Assembly (NCBI GenBank): GCA_964548055.1
Contig: CAZJPS010000016.1
Span: 1 to 21,075 of the forward strand
Source: CAZJPS01 sp964548055
Lineage (GTDB): Bacteria > Patescibacteriota > Gracilibacteria > Peribacterales > Peribacteraceae
Length of the DNA: 21,075 nucleotides
Direction of reading: 5' to 3'
Notes under the pieces: model-generated
What the model saw: the letters and a program-made list of their open reading frames with translations, nothing else
What the model was told of the DNA's origin: nothing
Database searches by the model: none
Position numbers and translations under genes: made by a program
In this document: positions 12,208 to 19,585 of the stretch, in pieces
How the letters are laid out: every line of letters begins with the position of its first letter
Position numbering within the stretch: the first letter of the stretch is position 1

Positions 12208-13188
12208 TTATCCACACAAAATTGCCCGAGCATCTTCCAGCTTCTCTACTTTCATCAACTGTACGCGCATGGCCGACGCACCATCAAATCCCTTCACATA
12301 ACTACTCAAATGCCTCCTCATCTCCAGCATCCCCCTCTTCTCCCCTTTTATTTTTACAGCGAGTTCACAGTGCTCAAGAATAAAAGGAATTTTTTGTTCG
12401 AATGTCATCGTCTCTATGGTGGACTCTACTGTGTTGGGATTTGGGATTTGGTCCTTGGGATTTGCTCCAAACACTCTCACAATGTCTCTCATCACCCACG
12501 GGTTTCCAAACGTCCCCCTCCCCACCATCACTCCGTCCAAATTTTTTAGTTTTGCCACCGCATCCGCAGCACTTGCGATATCGCCGTTACCAATTACAGG
12601 AACAGATACTGCTTCTTTAAGCGCATAGATCGGTTCCCAGTTTGCCTTACCAGTGAACTTATCGTGATACCGGCGGCCGTGAATAGCAAAGGCTTGTGCG
12701 CCTGCATCCACTAATCTTTTACAAAAAGGGATGAGTGTTTCGTGCGTATCCCACCCCAAACGCGTTTTTACACTTACTGGAATCTTTACAGCTTTCACGG
12801 TGGCTTCTACTAGTTTTGCCGCCAGATCTGGATCGCGAATGAGCGCAGATCCGTGGCACGAAGACACAACCTTTGCCGCAGGGCATCCCATGTTGATGTC
12901 AATCCCATCCGCTCCCATCTCCTCGATTATTTTGGCGGCCGCAAGAAAGTGATCGGGATCATTGCCGAACACTTGCACAATAAAGGGATGTTCAAGTTCG
13001 GGATCGAACTCCAGCATTTGCAGTGTTTTATTTGCTCCATATGCAATCGCATCGGTACTCAAAAACTCGGTGTACACAATAACTTCAGGTGCAATTTTCT
13101 TAATAAATTGCCGGTACGACGCATCGGTGACACCCGCCATAGGAGCAAGGGCAACAATGGGCCGGTTGGCTGTGTTCCACATAAACAT
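12208..13188 (-). CDS. dus: tRNA-dihydrouridine synthase (DusB-like)
   Basis: Dus enzymes use FMN and NADPH to reduce uridines in the tRNA D-loop. The 326-aa product shows ALAPMAGVTD (13-22), the catalytic Cys102 in NMGCPAAKV, the active-site HGR (170-172), and the phosphate-binding GNGDI (200-204) and GRGTFGNPW (223-231). The C-terminal helical tRNA-binding domain has EMRRHLSSYVKGF. Residues about 243-253 (NPKDQIPNPNT) are encoded by TTGGGAT repeats inserted in frame at the junction of the two domains. ATG 13188 is favoured because an extended -10 (TGC-TATCCT, 13196-13201) lies seven bases upstream; ATG 13182 is also possible. The gene is convergent with the PP2C gene with no bases between the stops. 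Confidence 0.95.
   Translation of the reverse strand: MFMWNTANRPIVALAPMAGVTDASYRQFIKKIAPEVIVYTEFLSTDAIAYGANKTLQMLEFDPELEHPFIVQVFGNDPDHFLAAAKIIEEMGADGIDINMGCPAAKVVSSCHGSALIRDPDLAAKLVEATVKAVKIPVSVKTRLGWDTHETLIPFCKRLVDAGAQAFAIHGRRYHDKFTGKANWEPIYALKEAVSVPVIGNGDIASAADAVAKLKNLDGVMVGRGTFGNPWVMRDIVRVFGANPKDQIPNPNTVESTIETMTFEQKIPFILEHCELAVKIKGEKRGMLEMRRHLSSYVKGFDGASAMRVQLMKVEKLEDARAILCG
12436..12470. repeat. TTGGGAT repeat E inside dus
   Basis: Three units (TTGGGATTTGGGATTT, then CCTTGGGATTTG) match the element at the assembly gap edge. The reading frame of dus is kept; the minus strand encodes NPKDQIPNPN. Confidence 0.85.
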
Positions 13189-13195
13189 CACGCAG

Positions 13196-13201
13196 AGGAT
13201 A
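13196..13201 (-). promoter_or_regulatory. Extended -10 of dus
   Basis: Minus-strand TGC-TATCCT ends seven bases before ATG 13188. The -35 (TTCAGC, 13219-13224) is weak. Confidence 0.4.
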
Positions 13202-13271
13202 GCAGAAAAACACACATTGCTGAATCATAAAATTATGAGAAAGTTAGATAAATTTGCAGCAAAATATTGTA

Positions 13272-13296
13272 GCAATTGAACAATTTAACAATTTCA
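13272..13296. repeat. Tandem 8-mer AACAATTT
   Basis: About three units of period 8 (GCAATTGA, ACAATTTA, ACAATTTC) in the dus/pilin divergent spacer. They are preceded by an interrupted palindrome TTGC...GCAA around 13252-13273. Confidence 0.55.
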
Positions 13297-13354
13297 CAAC
13301 GAAACTCTGGTACTAGAAGCGACGAATTGGCAGAAGAAGTGTCATACTACGAAG

Positions 13355-13717
13355 GTGCTTCACTACTCTGCCCTCTTCACTCTTGCACTCGTGCCCGTAC
13401 GGGCGCTGGCTCAACTTACGCCAAGCCTGATCCCGCAAGATGGCATGATTGGACGGTGCAACTTCGTTACAGGCGACATCCATTTTGATTGTGTTCCCCT
13501 CTATGTGGCTTACCTCATTCAGCTGCTATTTGGCTCGCTTGGTACCATCTGTCTCCTTATGATTATTTGGGCGGGCTATGAATGGGCTTTTTCTGGACTG
13601 GAAGGAGACTCACAAAAAGCAAAGGCAAGGCTGCGTAATGCAATTATGGGTCTTATTTTTTCCGTTGCTGCATTCTTGATTGTAGATACGGTCGTTTCCG
13701 TTCTGTTCGCACGCTAA
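13355..13717 (+). CDS. VirB2/TrbC pilin-like two-span membrane protein
   Basis: The GTG at 13355 starts a 120-aa protein with a signal peptide (LHYSALFTLALVPVRALAQ), a short exported segment with two Cys (RCNFVTGDIHFDC) and two membrane spans (about 49-75 and 94-116). They are joined by a basic cytoplasmic loop, SGLEGDSQKAKARLRNA. This layout is that of type IV secretion pilin-like proteins (TrbC/VirB2 type), which are common in Patescibacteria. The IIWAGYEWAFSG ending of span 1 is typical. Sequence alone cannot prove assembly into a pilus. It is three bases upstream of the AI-2E family gene, so the two form an operon. GTG is the only plausible start near the signal peptide. Confidence 0.7.
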   Translation: MLHYSALFTLALVPVRALAQLTPSLIPQDGMIGRCNFVTGDIHFDCVPLYVAYLIQLLFGSLGTICLLMIIWAGYEWAFSGLEGDSQKAKARLRNAIMGLIFSVAAFLIVDTVVSVLFAR

Positions 13718-13720
13718 CCT

Positions 13721-15007
13721 ATGTCTCCTCAGAAAAAAACGTCGCTCCCAACGTTTACCTCACTGCGCATTATTGGTGAACGAGCACAAAAATTTATACA
13801 GAAGGCACGCGCACTGCATGCAAAAAAGCAAATGGTAGAGGACGATATTCCGCAGGACCCAAATGGTGCGAGGCCTGTAGTGGTGGTACATCTTTCGCTT
13901 CATAATATTATCCGATCTGCGTTTGTAGTACTTGCGATGTGCGTTGGAGTACTGCTCATTTATTTTTTGCGAGACAAAATTGTAGTGGTTTTGTTATCCA
14001 TCTTCGTTGCCACGATTATTGACCCAGGCGTTCAAGCCATGCATAGGTGGGGAATTCCGCGCAGCATTGCTATTTTGATCCATTATGCAATTGCCTTGTT
14101 CTTGCTTATTTTTTTGGTGATTTCCCTCATTCCCATAATTGCGGACCAGATTCAGCAAATAGCAGTATTCACAAGTACACAGGTAGATTCATTTTTAGCA
14201 AACCCACATATTTCTTTTCCGTATCTCACACCCGATGTGAACGCGAGGCTTACCGTATTTGTGGAGAACACGCTTCGTACCCTCTCTATTAATCACTTCA
14301 CAGATGCACTGCAGCGCCTTGGGCAAGATTTATCTACCACTGCACAGGGATCCTTCCTATTTGCCGCACAGATTGCCGGATCAGTTCTCGATTTCTTCCT
14401 AAACCTTTCACTCATCCTGGTGTTAGCATTCTTTTTCCAGCTGGAAAAAGAAAATATTATTCGTTGGGTTCGCGGTTTTCTTCCAGGTGGAGCGCGTACA
14501 TACGTGCACGATAAGTCGGAGGCAATTCAGTGGAAGCTTTCACAGTGGCTACGGGGACAACTTATTCTCTGCGTCAGCATTGGAATCATTGTCTTTTTGG
14601 CGCTCAGTATTATGCGCATGCCATACGCTTTGGTGCTGGGCATTTTGGCAGGATTTACAGAATTCATCCCTGTTATTGGCCCACTCATTGCTGCAATTCC
14701 TGCAATACTTATTGCGCTCACAACCCAAGGCTTCCTCTGGGCACTTGCCATTGCGGCTGTGTACTACGTTATTCAATGGTGCGAGAACAATATGCTTGTG
14801 CCCATTATCATGCGTAGAGCTGTAGGTCTTTCGCCACTTGCCATCATGTTTGCCATGCTGGCAGGAATAAGCTTCCCTTCTGTCATTCATCCTATTCTTG
14901 GCGTCATTCTTGCAATTCCTGTCACGACAATTATTGCTCTCTTTTTAGAGGACTGGAGAACCCTTAAATCGAGATCCAACCCTCCTGTTGAGCAAAAAAA
15001 ACCATAA
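13721..15007 (+). CDS. AI-2E family transporter (PerM-like)
   Basis: The family comprises eight-span inner-membrane proteins, some proposed to export autoinducer-2 or act as Na+/H+ antiporters. The real substrate here is unknown. The 428-aa product has an unusual basic and polar N-terminal cytoplasmic extension of about 65 residues. Paired spans follow (near 66-105 and 115-145), then an amphipathic extracytoplasmic part (150-215) and the conserved C-terminal block: GFTEFIPVIGPLIAAIPAIL and ENNMLVPIIMRRAVGLSPL, then GVILAIPVTTI. The ATG lies three bases after the pilin-like stop, without a Shine-Dalgarno site, so reinitiation is likely. Confidence 0.92.
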   Translation: MSPQKKTSLPTFTSLRIIGERAQKFIQKARALHAKKQMVEDDIPQDPNGARPVVVVHLSLHNIIRSAFVVLAMCVGVLLIYFLRDKIVVVLLSIFVATIIDPGVQAMHRWGIPRSIAILIHYAIALFLLIFLVISLIPIIADQIQQIAVFTSTQVDSFLANPHISFPYLTPDVNARLTVFVENTLRTLSINHFTDALQRLGQDLSTTAQGSFLFAAQIAGSVLDFFLNLSLILVLAFFFQLEKENIIRWVRGFLPGGARTYVHDKSEAIQWKLSQWLRGQLILCVSIGIIVFLALSIMRMPYALVLGILAGFTEFIPVIGPLIAAIPAILIALTTQGFLWALAIAAVYYVIQWCENNMLVPIIMRRAVGLSPLAIMFAMLAGISFPSVIHPILGVILAIPVTTIIALFLEDWRTLKSRSNPPVEQKKP

Positions 15008-15286
15008 GCAGATGGAACACTCGATACTACAGCTATAAAGGTGTTAAAGCGTATTTTTTATGATTCAGCAGGAGTTTCTCCAAAGTTGAAACTTACAATT
15101 TGAGTGTTCTGATATGACAAGAAAACGATACTTTTACTTTTCAGACCATTTTTTTGTGCCCCTAATAATGTACATCTGGCTGCCCTCAGGTAAAATGTCT
15201 TGATACTTCTAGACATCTGGCACTCAGGTGTATAGAGTGCCAACTCAACCGCATTCGCGGACTTGTTCTTCCCTTCCCTTCACAGT
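15008..15286. promoter_or_regulatory. clpC upstream region
   Basis: A 279-base spacer. It contains the CIRCE operator (15217-15243), an imperfect direct repeat ACATCTGGC...CTCAGGT (starting near 15171 and 15213), and an inverted pair ATGTCT/AGACAT at 15195-15200 and 15211-15216. A possible -10, TATAGA (15231-15236), lies inside CIRCE with TAGACA (15210-15215) as a weak -35 at 15 bp. No gene is seen. Confidence 0.45.
15217..15243. promoter_or_regulatory. CIRCE operator (HrcA site)
   Basis: TGGCACTC (15218-15225), nine bases and GAGTGCCA (15235-15242) match the CIRCE consensus TTAGCACTC-N9-GAGTGCTAA with one compensated change in each arm. HrcA normally binds this site to repress heat-shock genes, implying that clpC belongs to the HrcA regulon here. 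A TATAGA -10 candidate overlaps the spacer and right arm, so binding would block RNA polymerase. Confidence 0.88.
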
Positions 15287-17905
15287 ATGCATCCGTTCGA
15301 CCGTTTCACTCCCAATGCAAAACTTGCACTGCAGATTGCAGAGCAGGAAGCGAAGAATATGAAAAGTGCCTATATTGGCACTGAGCATTTGCTGCTCGGG
15401 CTTTTGAGCATTCCAAAATCTCTTGGCTTCTCTATTTTTACAGGTGCAGGAGTGACGCAAGAGAACGTGCGCATTCTTTTGAAGGCGATGACGAATGCGA
15501 ATATTGAAGGCCAGCATGTAAAGCATGGTCTCTCTACATTCCTTCATACGGTGATTGAACAGAGCGTTGTGACCGCACATAAATTCCGGCACGCAAACGT
15601 AGGAACCGAACACCTCCTCCACTCCCTCGTATCCACAGGAAAAAACGCTGCAACTCTACTGCTCGAAAACATGCAGGTAGATCCAGAAGATCTGCGTCTA
15701 CGTGTAGAAGAAATGTTTGGCCAAATCAATACCTTCAAGAGTCAAAGCCGTAACCTAGAGCAGTCACTCGAAGCATTCTTCCATGGGCTACAGGGTGTCA
15801 TTGTAGGGATGCAGCCAGGCCAAGGAGGAGGACCCGTATTAGAAGGAGAAGGAAGCAAGCGCCGCAAAGGAGAAGGCAAAAGCAAAACTCCTGTTCTGGA
15901 CTACTTTACTGATGACTTAATCGCAAAAGTGAAAGAGAAGAAAGTAGATCCCATCATAGGGCGCGATGAAGAAATTGAGCGCTTGATCCGTATCCTCAAC
16001 CGTAAAACAAAGAACAATCCTGTACTCATTGGTGAGCCAGGAGTAGGCAAGACTGCTATTGTAGAAGGATTAGCACAGCGAATAGTTGCAGGTACCGTTC
16101 CACAGTCATTGCAAAATAAACGCTTGCTCGTGCTGAACATGGGCTCGCTTGTAGCTGGCACCAAATACCGAGGTGAATTTGAGCAACGGTTTGATGACAT
16201 CATTAAAGAAGCTGCAAAAAGCGATAACCAAATCATTCTCTTTATAGATGAAATTCACACGGTGGTTGGAGCAGGCGCAGCAGAAGGCTCCCTTGATGCC
16301 GCGAATATTCTTAAGCCCGCTCTCAGCCGTGGAGCACTGCGCGTGATTGGTGCAACAACAGTGGATGAATTCCGCACCGTAGAAAAAGACCGTGCCCTTG
16401 AGCGCAGATTCCAATCGATCATGGTGAACGAGCCTACCGCAGAAGATGCCATTCAAATTTTGAAAGGAGTACGAGAAAGTTTTGAGGAATTCCACCATCT
16501 CAGCATTTCTGATGAGGCCATTTCTGCCGCTGTTCAACTTAGTAAACGCTACATAACTGAAAGGTACCTGCCAGATAAGGCTATTGATGTGCTCGATGAA
16601 GCTGCCGCAGGAAAAAGCCTGCAGAATGCTTCGGCCGCACCAGATATTAAAAAAATGGAAGAAAAAATGGAGCAACTTTTGCAGAAACAGCAGCTGGCCG
16701 TGCGCGAACAAAAATATCATCAGGCATTGCGCATGAAACAAGATCAGCAGCAGCTAAAAGAAAAATTGGAGCAATTAAAATCGGCACAGGATGGCGATCG
16801 TAGGACTCCAATACAGATAAGCGAGGACGACATCGCTCAAGTGATTGCGCGCATGACTGGCATCCCTGTAACGAAACTCATGAAAACAGAAGCCAAGCGC
16901 CTCACAAATCTTGAATTGGTGCTGCGTAAATCTATTATTGGTCAGGATGATGCTATTCGCAAAGTTGCACGCGCTATTCGCAGGAGCCGTGTGGGCATTA
17001 GCGATATAAGACGGCCTATTGGCTCCTTCCTCTTCATGGGACCAACGGGGGTGGGTAAAACAGAACTGGTACGCACCATCGCGAAGGAGGTATTCAATCG
17101 TGAAGACGCACTCATAAAGATTGATATGTCCGAATTCATGGAGCGTCACAATGTATCACGCCTCGTTGGTGCCACAGCCGGTTACGTAGGATACGAAGAA
17201 GGCGGACAGCTAACGGAAGCGGTACGCCGAAAGCCATACTCTGTCATTTTGTTTGATGAAATTGAAAAAGCTCATCCGGAATTTTTCAATATCCTTCTCC
17301 AAATTTTGGAAGATGGAATGCTTACCGATGCACAAGGAAAGCAGGTGGACTTTAGAAATACGATTATCGTGATGACCTCCAACATTGGTGCAGACAAACT
17401 CACGAAACAAGCTGCACGCATCGGATTCAAAATGGAAGAAGAGGCTCTTGCTGATGAAAAGGCATACGAAGAGAAAAGCAAAGAAGTGATTGCCGAACTG
17501 AAGGATCATGTGCGTCCAGAATTCCTTAACCGCATCGATCATATTATTGTTTTCAATGCACTCAATCAGCAGCACATTCGCAAGATTGTACGCATGCACA
17601 TCGATCATCTAGAAAGCCGCTTGAGGGAGCAGGGATATGCGCTTGATATTGATCAGAAGGTCATAAACCTTCTTGGCGAAGAAGGCTTTGATCCAGAGTA
17701 CGGTGCACGCCCGGTACGCAGAGTTATTCAAGAGCGCATTGAAGCCGAAATTGCAGAGCACATCCTAAAGGGCATCTTTCATCCCGGTGATGTGATACGC
17801 ATTGTACGTAAGGAAAAGGACAAGATAGAGCTGCTCCACGGCCAGAAGGCACCCGAAAAAGAAGTGACGGAAGAAGCAGAGGAAGAGCTTTCCAAGGCGG
17901 CTTAA
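15287..17905 (+). CDS. clpC: ATP-dependent Clp protease ATPase subunit ClpC
   Basis: ClpC is a Hsp100 unfoldase that feeds proteins to ClpP or refolds them. At 872 aa it has a double Clp-N domain (1-150), a linker rich in Gly/Lys (170-200), AAA1 with Walker A GEPGVGKT (249-256) and Walker B ILFIDE (317-322), a short coiled M-domain (about 455-500), AAA2 with GPTGVGKT (585-592) and VILFDE (653-658), and the C-terminal D2-small domain. The short middle domain argues for ClpC rather than ClpB. The ending EKEVTEEAEEELSKAA is acidic. ATG 15287 gives the standard MHPFDRFTPNAKLAL start; no Shine-Dalgarno site is seen. CIRCE lies 44 bases upstream. clpP and mcsB are not in the window. Confidence 0.96.
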   Translation: MHPFDRFTPNAKLALQIAEQEAKNMKSAYIGTEHLLLGLLSIPKSLGFSIFTGAGVTQENVRILLKAMTNANIEGQHVKHGLSTFLHTVIEQSVVTAHKFRHANVGTEHLLHSLVSTGKNAATLLLENMQVDPEDLRLRVEEMFGQINTFKSQSRNLEQSLEAFFHGLQGVIVGMQPGQGGGPVLEGEGSKRRKGEGKSKTPVLDYFTDDLIAKVKEKKVDPIIGRDEEIERLIRILNRKTKNNPVLIGEPGVGKTAIVEGLAQRIVAGTVPQSLQNKRLLVLNMGSLVAGTKYRGEFEQRFDDIIKEAAKSDNQIILFIDEIHTVVGAGAAEGSLDAANILKPALSRGALRVIGATTVDEFRTVEKDRALERRFQSIMVNEPTAEDAIQILKGVRESFEEFHHLSISDEAISAAVQLSKRYITERYLPDKAIDVLDEAAAGKSLQNASAAPDIKKMEEKMEQLLQKQQLAVREQKYHQALRMKQDQQQLKEKLEQLKSAQDGDRRTPIQISEDDIAQVIARMTGIPVTKLMKTEAKRLTNLELVLRKSIIGQDDAIRKVARAIRRSRVGISDIRRPIGSFLFMGPTGVGKTELVRTIAKEVFNREDALIKIDMSEFMERHNVSRLVGATAGYVGYEEGGQLTEAVRRKPYSVILFDEIEKAHPEFFNILLQILEDGMLTDAQGKQVDFRNTIIVMTSNIGADKLTKQAARIGFKMEEEALADEKAYEEKSKEVIAELKDHVRPEFLNRIDHIIVFNALNQQHIRKIVRMHIDHLESRLREQGYALDIDQKVINLLGEEGFDPEYGARPVRRVIQERIEAEIAEHILKGIFHPGDVIRIVRKEKDKIELLHGQKAPEKEVTEEAEEELSKAA

Positions 17906-18013
17906 AAAGGGGCACAAAAGGCGAAAAGGCTGTAAAGGGGACAATGGAACGAACACCTCTCCCCTTTTTGCCTTTGTGCACTTTATCCCCTGTAAAACCT
18001 CTGTCCCCTTCCT
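17906..18013. repeat. Repeat D, copies 3 and 4, inverted
   Basis: GTAAAGGGGACAA-type units on the plus strand (17906-17945) face a minus-strand copy (17977-18013). Two exclusive foldings are possible: AAAAAGGGG (17904-17912) with CCCCTTTTT (17961-17969), or GCACAAAAGGC (17912-17922) with GCCTTTGTGC (17970-17979). It starts at the clpC stop and probably acts in 3' end formation. Confidence 0.6.
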
Positions 18014-18023
18014 CCAAGAAACC

Positions 18024-18052
18024 TTGGTCTGGAAGCCAATTTGTGCTATAAT
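18024..18052 (+). promoter_or_regulatory. Promoter of the PrgI operon
   Basis: TTGGTC (18024-18029), 17 nt and TATAAT (18047-18052), with an extended TGC before the -10. Transcription would start near 18059, giving a leader of about 14 nt to ATG 18073 without a Shine-Dalgarno site. Confidence 0.75.
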
Positions 18053-18072
18053 AATGAGATTTCTTGAACCCT

Positions 18073-18738
18073 ATGGATTCCGTAAAAATTCCACAGAACG
18101 TCTACATAGAGGACCGCATTGTGGGCCCACTGACACTGCGCCAAACCCTTATGATTGCCGTGGGAGGTGGATTTAGTTATTTGCTGTTTGCCATGCTCCA
18201 AAAAACGTATGGAAGACTGAGTATTCCGGTGATGATTGTTGTGTGGATGCCTGCAGCCCTCTCTGCACTTTTTGCACTTGTGAAAGTAAATGATTTAAGT
18301 CTCACGCGCATTTGCTTATTGCTCATTGAAAAGATGACAAAATCTTCGGTACGCACATGGGCTCCTCGGCAAGGCATAAGCATTAATGTAAGAATTGGAC
18401 CACCATCTACTACACAAAATACATCTGCAAAAACAGAATCGGAGAACGATAGCACACGCACTCAAATCCGTGAACTCAGTTCACTGGTTGATAACACACA
18501 TGCACCAACGACAATGGAAGAAAAAACTGTGGCTACCCCCGTACGGGCTGATACCCATACAGAGGAAGTTCCCGTACAAGTAACATCGGCAATTACCGTA
18601 GAAGAAGATGCATCTTCTCTTCCACGCCTTCCTGTTGATCCTTCTCGCATCAAAACAGATGATCCACTGCATTCCCCTAGTCTGCCTACCGATTTGTCTG
18701 TATTTCGCGATATCTTCCCCTCAAAGGAATGGCACTAA
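18073..18738 (+). CDS. PrgI family protein (type IV secretion-like)
   Basis: PrgI family proteins are small VirB3-like membrane components of Gram-positive-type conjugation systems and are widespread in Patescibacteria. The 221-aa product starts MDSVKIPQNVYIEDRIVGPL, typical of the family. Two spans follow (about 23-43 and 50-70), then a conserved TRICLLLIEK segment. The C-terminal half (about 110-221) is a polar Thr/Ser/Glu-rich, disordered-looking tail, longer than in many homologues. ATG 18073 is preferred over TTG 18064. The end overlaps the next gene by ten bases (ATG 18729, TAA 18736-18738), which points to coupled translation with the TraC-like protein. Confidence 0.85.
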   Translation: MDSVKIPQNVYIEDRIVGPLTLRQTLMIAVGGGFSYLLFAMLQKTYGRLSIPVMIVVWMPAALSALFALVKVNDLSLTRICLLLIEKMTKSSVRTWAPRQGISINVRIGPPSTTQNTSAKTESENDSTRTQIRELSSLVDNTHAPTTMEEKTVATPVRADTHTEEVPVQVTSAITVEEDASSLPRLPVDPSRIKTDDPLHSPSLPTDLSVFRDIFPSKEWH

Positions 18739-19439
18739 ATCCTAAGAGCACTGTTCGCCAGCGCAAGAAATCTGCGCTCACCTCAACGCAACGGTTTCTC
18801 CCGATTGCAGAGATTCACAGCGATACCGTTCTCCTAAAAAACGGAGGGTTGCGTGCTGTTTTGCAAGTGGAAGCACTTAACTTCAATTTAAAAAGTGAAA
18901 CAGAGCAGCAAGGAATTATTTCAGGATATGAATCGTTCGTGAATACACTCACATTCCCACTTCAGATTGTGGTGCGCTCATCTAAAATGAATATTGATCC
19001 ATATCTTCAGCAGCTTCGTGATATTGCCAGCAAGCAAGAAAATCCTCTGCTTCGGGAGCAGACATTTTCGTACGCGCAGTTTATGGAAAAACTGATAGAT
19101 ATTGCAGACATCATGCAAAAGAAATTCTTTGTGGTTGTTCCCTACGACCAGAGTGCACGCAGCCTTTCACTGATAGAACAGTTTTTCTCTTGGATTCGTC
19201 CCGATGACTCAGCCTCTAAAGCAGCAGAACGACACCGTCAGTTTGATGCAGTCAGCCGCCCACTGAAGGACCGCGTGAACTTGGTTCAGAGTGGACTTGA
19301 AAATATTGGGCTTCACAGTAAACGGCTTACAACGCATGAGCTCATTGAGCTCTACTACCAAATCTACAATCCTAAAACGAGCCAGGAGCAGAAACTTCCG
19401 CCTGAGGAAAAGCTCAAGGTTGAGAAAACAACGTTATAG
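18729..19439 (+). CDS. TraC/VirB4-like N-terminal domain protein (no ATPase domain)
   Basis: The 236-aa soluble protein corresponds to the N-terminal region of VirB4/TraC conjugation ATPases. An opening segment (TSTQRFLPIAEIHSDTVLLK-NGGLRAVLQVEALNF, about 20-54) is followed by YESFVNTLTFPLQIVVRSSKM-type sequence, FFVVVPYD and a C-terminal helix with LTTHELIELYYQIYNP (about 200-215). It ends naturally, before any Walker motif. In CPR genomes the N-domain is often a separate gene from the VirB4 ATPase. Here an S1 gene follows instead, so the motor must be elsewhere. It overlaps prgI by ten bases and belongs to the same operon. Confidence 0.75.
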   Translation: MALNPKSTVRQRKKSALTSTQRFLPIAEIHSDTVLLKNGGLRAVLQVEALNFNLKSETEQQGIISGYESFVNTLTFPLQIVVRSSKMNIDPYLQQLRDIASKQENPLLREQTFSYAQFMEKLIDIADIMQKKFFVVVPYDQSARSLSLIEQFFSWIRPDDSASKAAERHRQFDAVSRPLKDRVNLVQSGLENIGLHSKRLTTHELIELYYQIYNPKTSQEQKLPPEEKLKVEKTTL

Positions 19440-19483
19440 CGATGAACGATGAGCTTTTTCGGCTGCTTATCGCTCATACCGTT

Positions 19484-19511
19484 TTGACATCCTCCCCGAT
19501 ATATGTACAAT
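19484..19511 (+). promoter_or_regulatory. rpsA promoter
   Basis: A consensus TTGACA (19484-19489), 16 nt and TACAAT (19506-19511). A start near 19518 gives a leader of about 68 nt with an inverted pair CAGTG/CACTG and a pyrimidine-rich stretch just before ATG 19586. The leader has no Shine-Dalgarno site. Confidence 0.8.
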
Positions 19512-19585
19512 ATCCACGATTTCAGTGTTGCTCGTGCAGGGGCACTGATTCCCTTTACTTCTTCCACTTGCACCACTCTTTTTTT

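Noticed and set aside
16106..16741. 211-codon minus-strand frame
   Set aside because: Antisense shadow inside clpC, Phe/His/Cys rich and without a sensible product.
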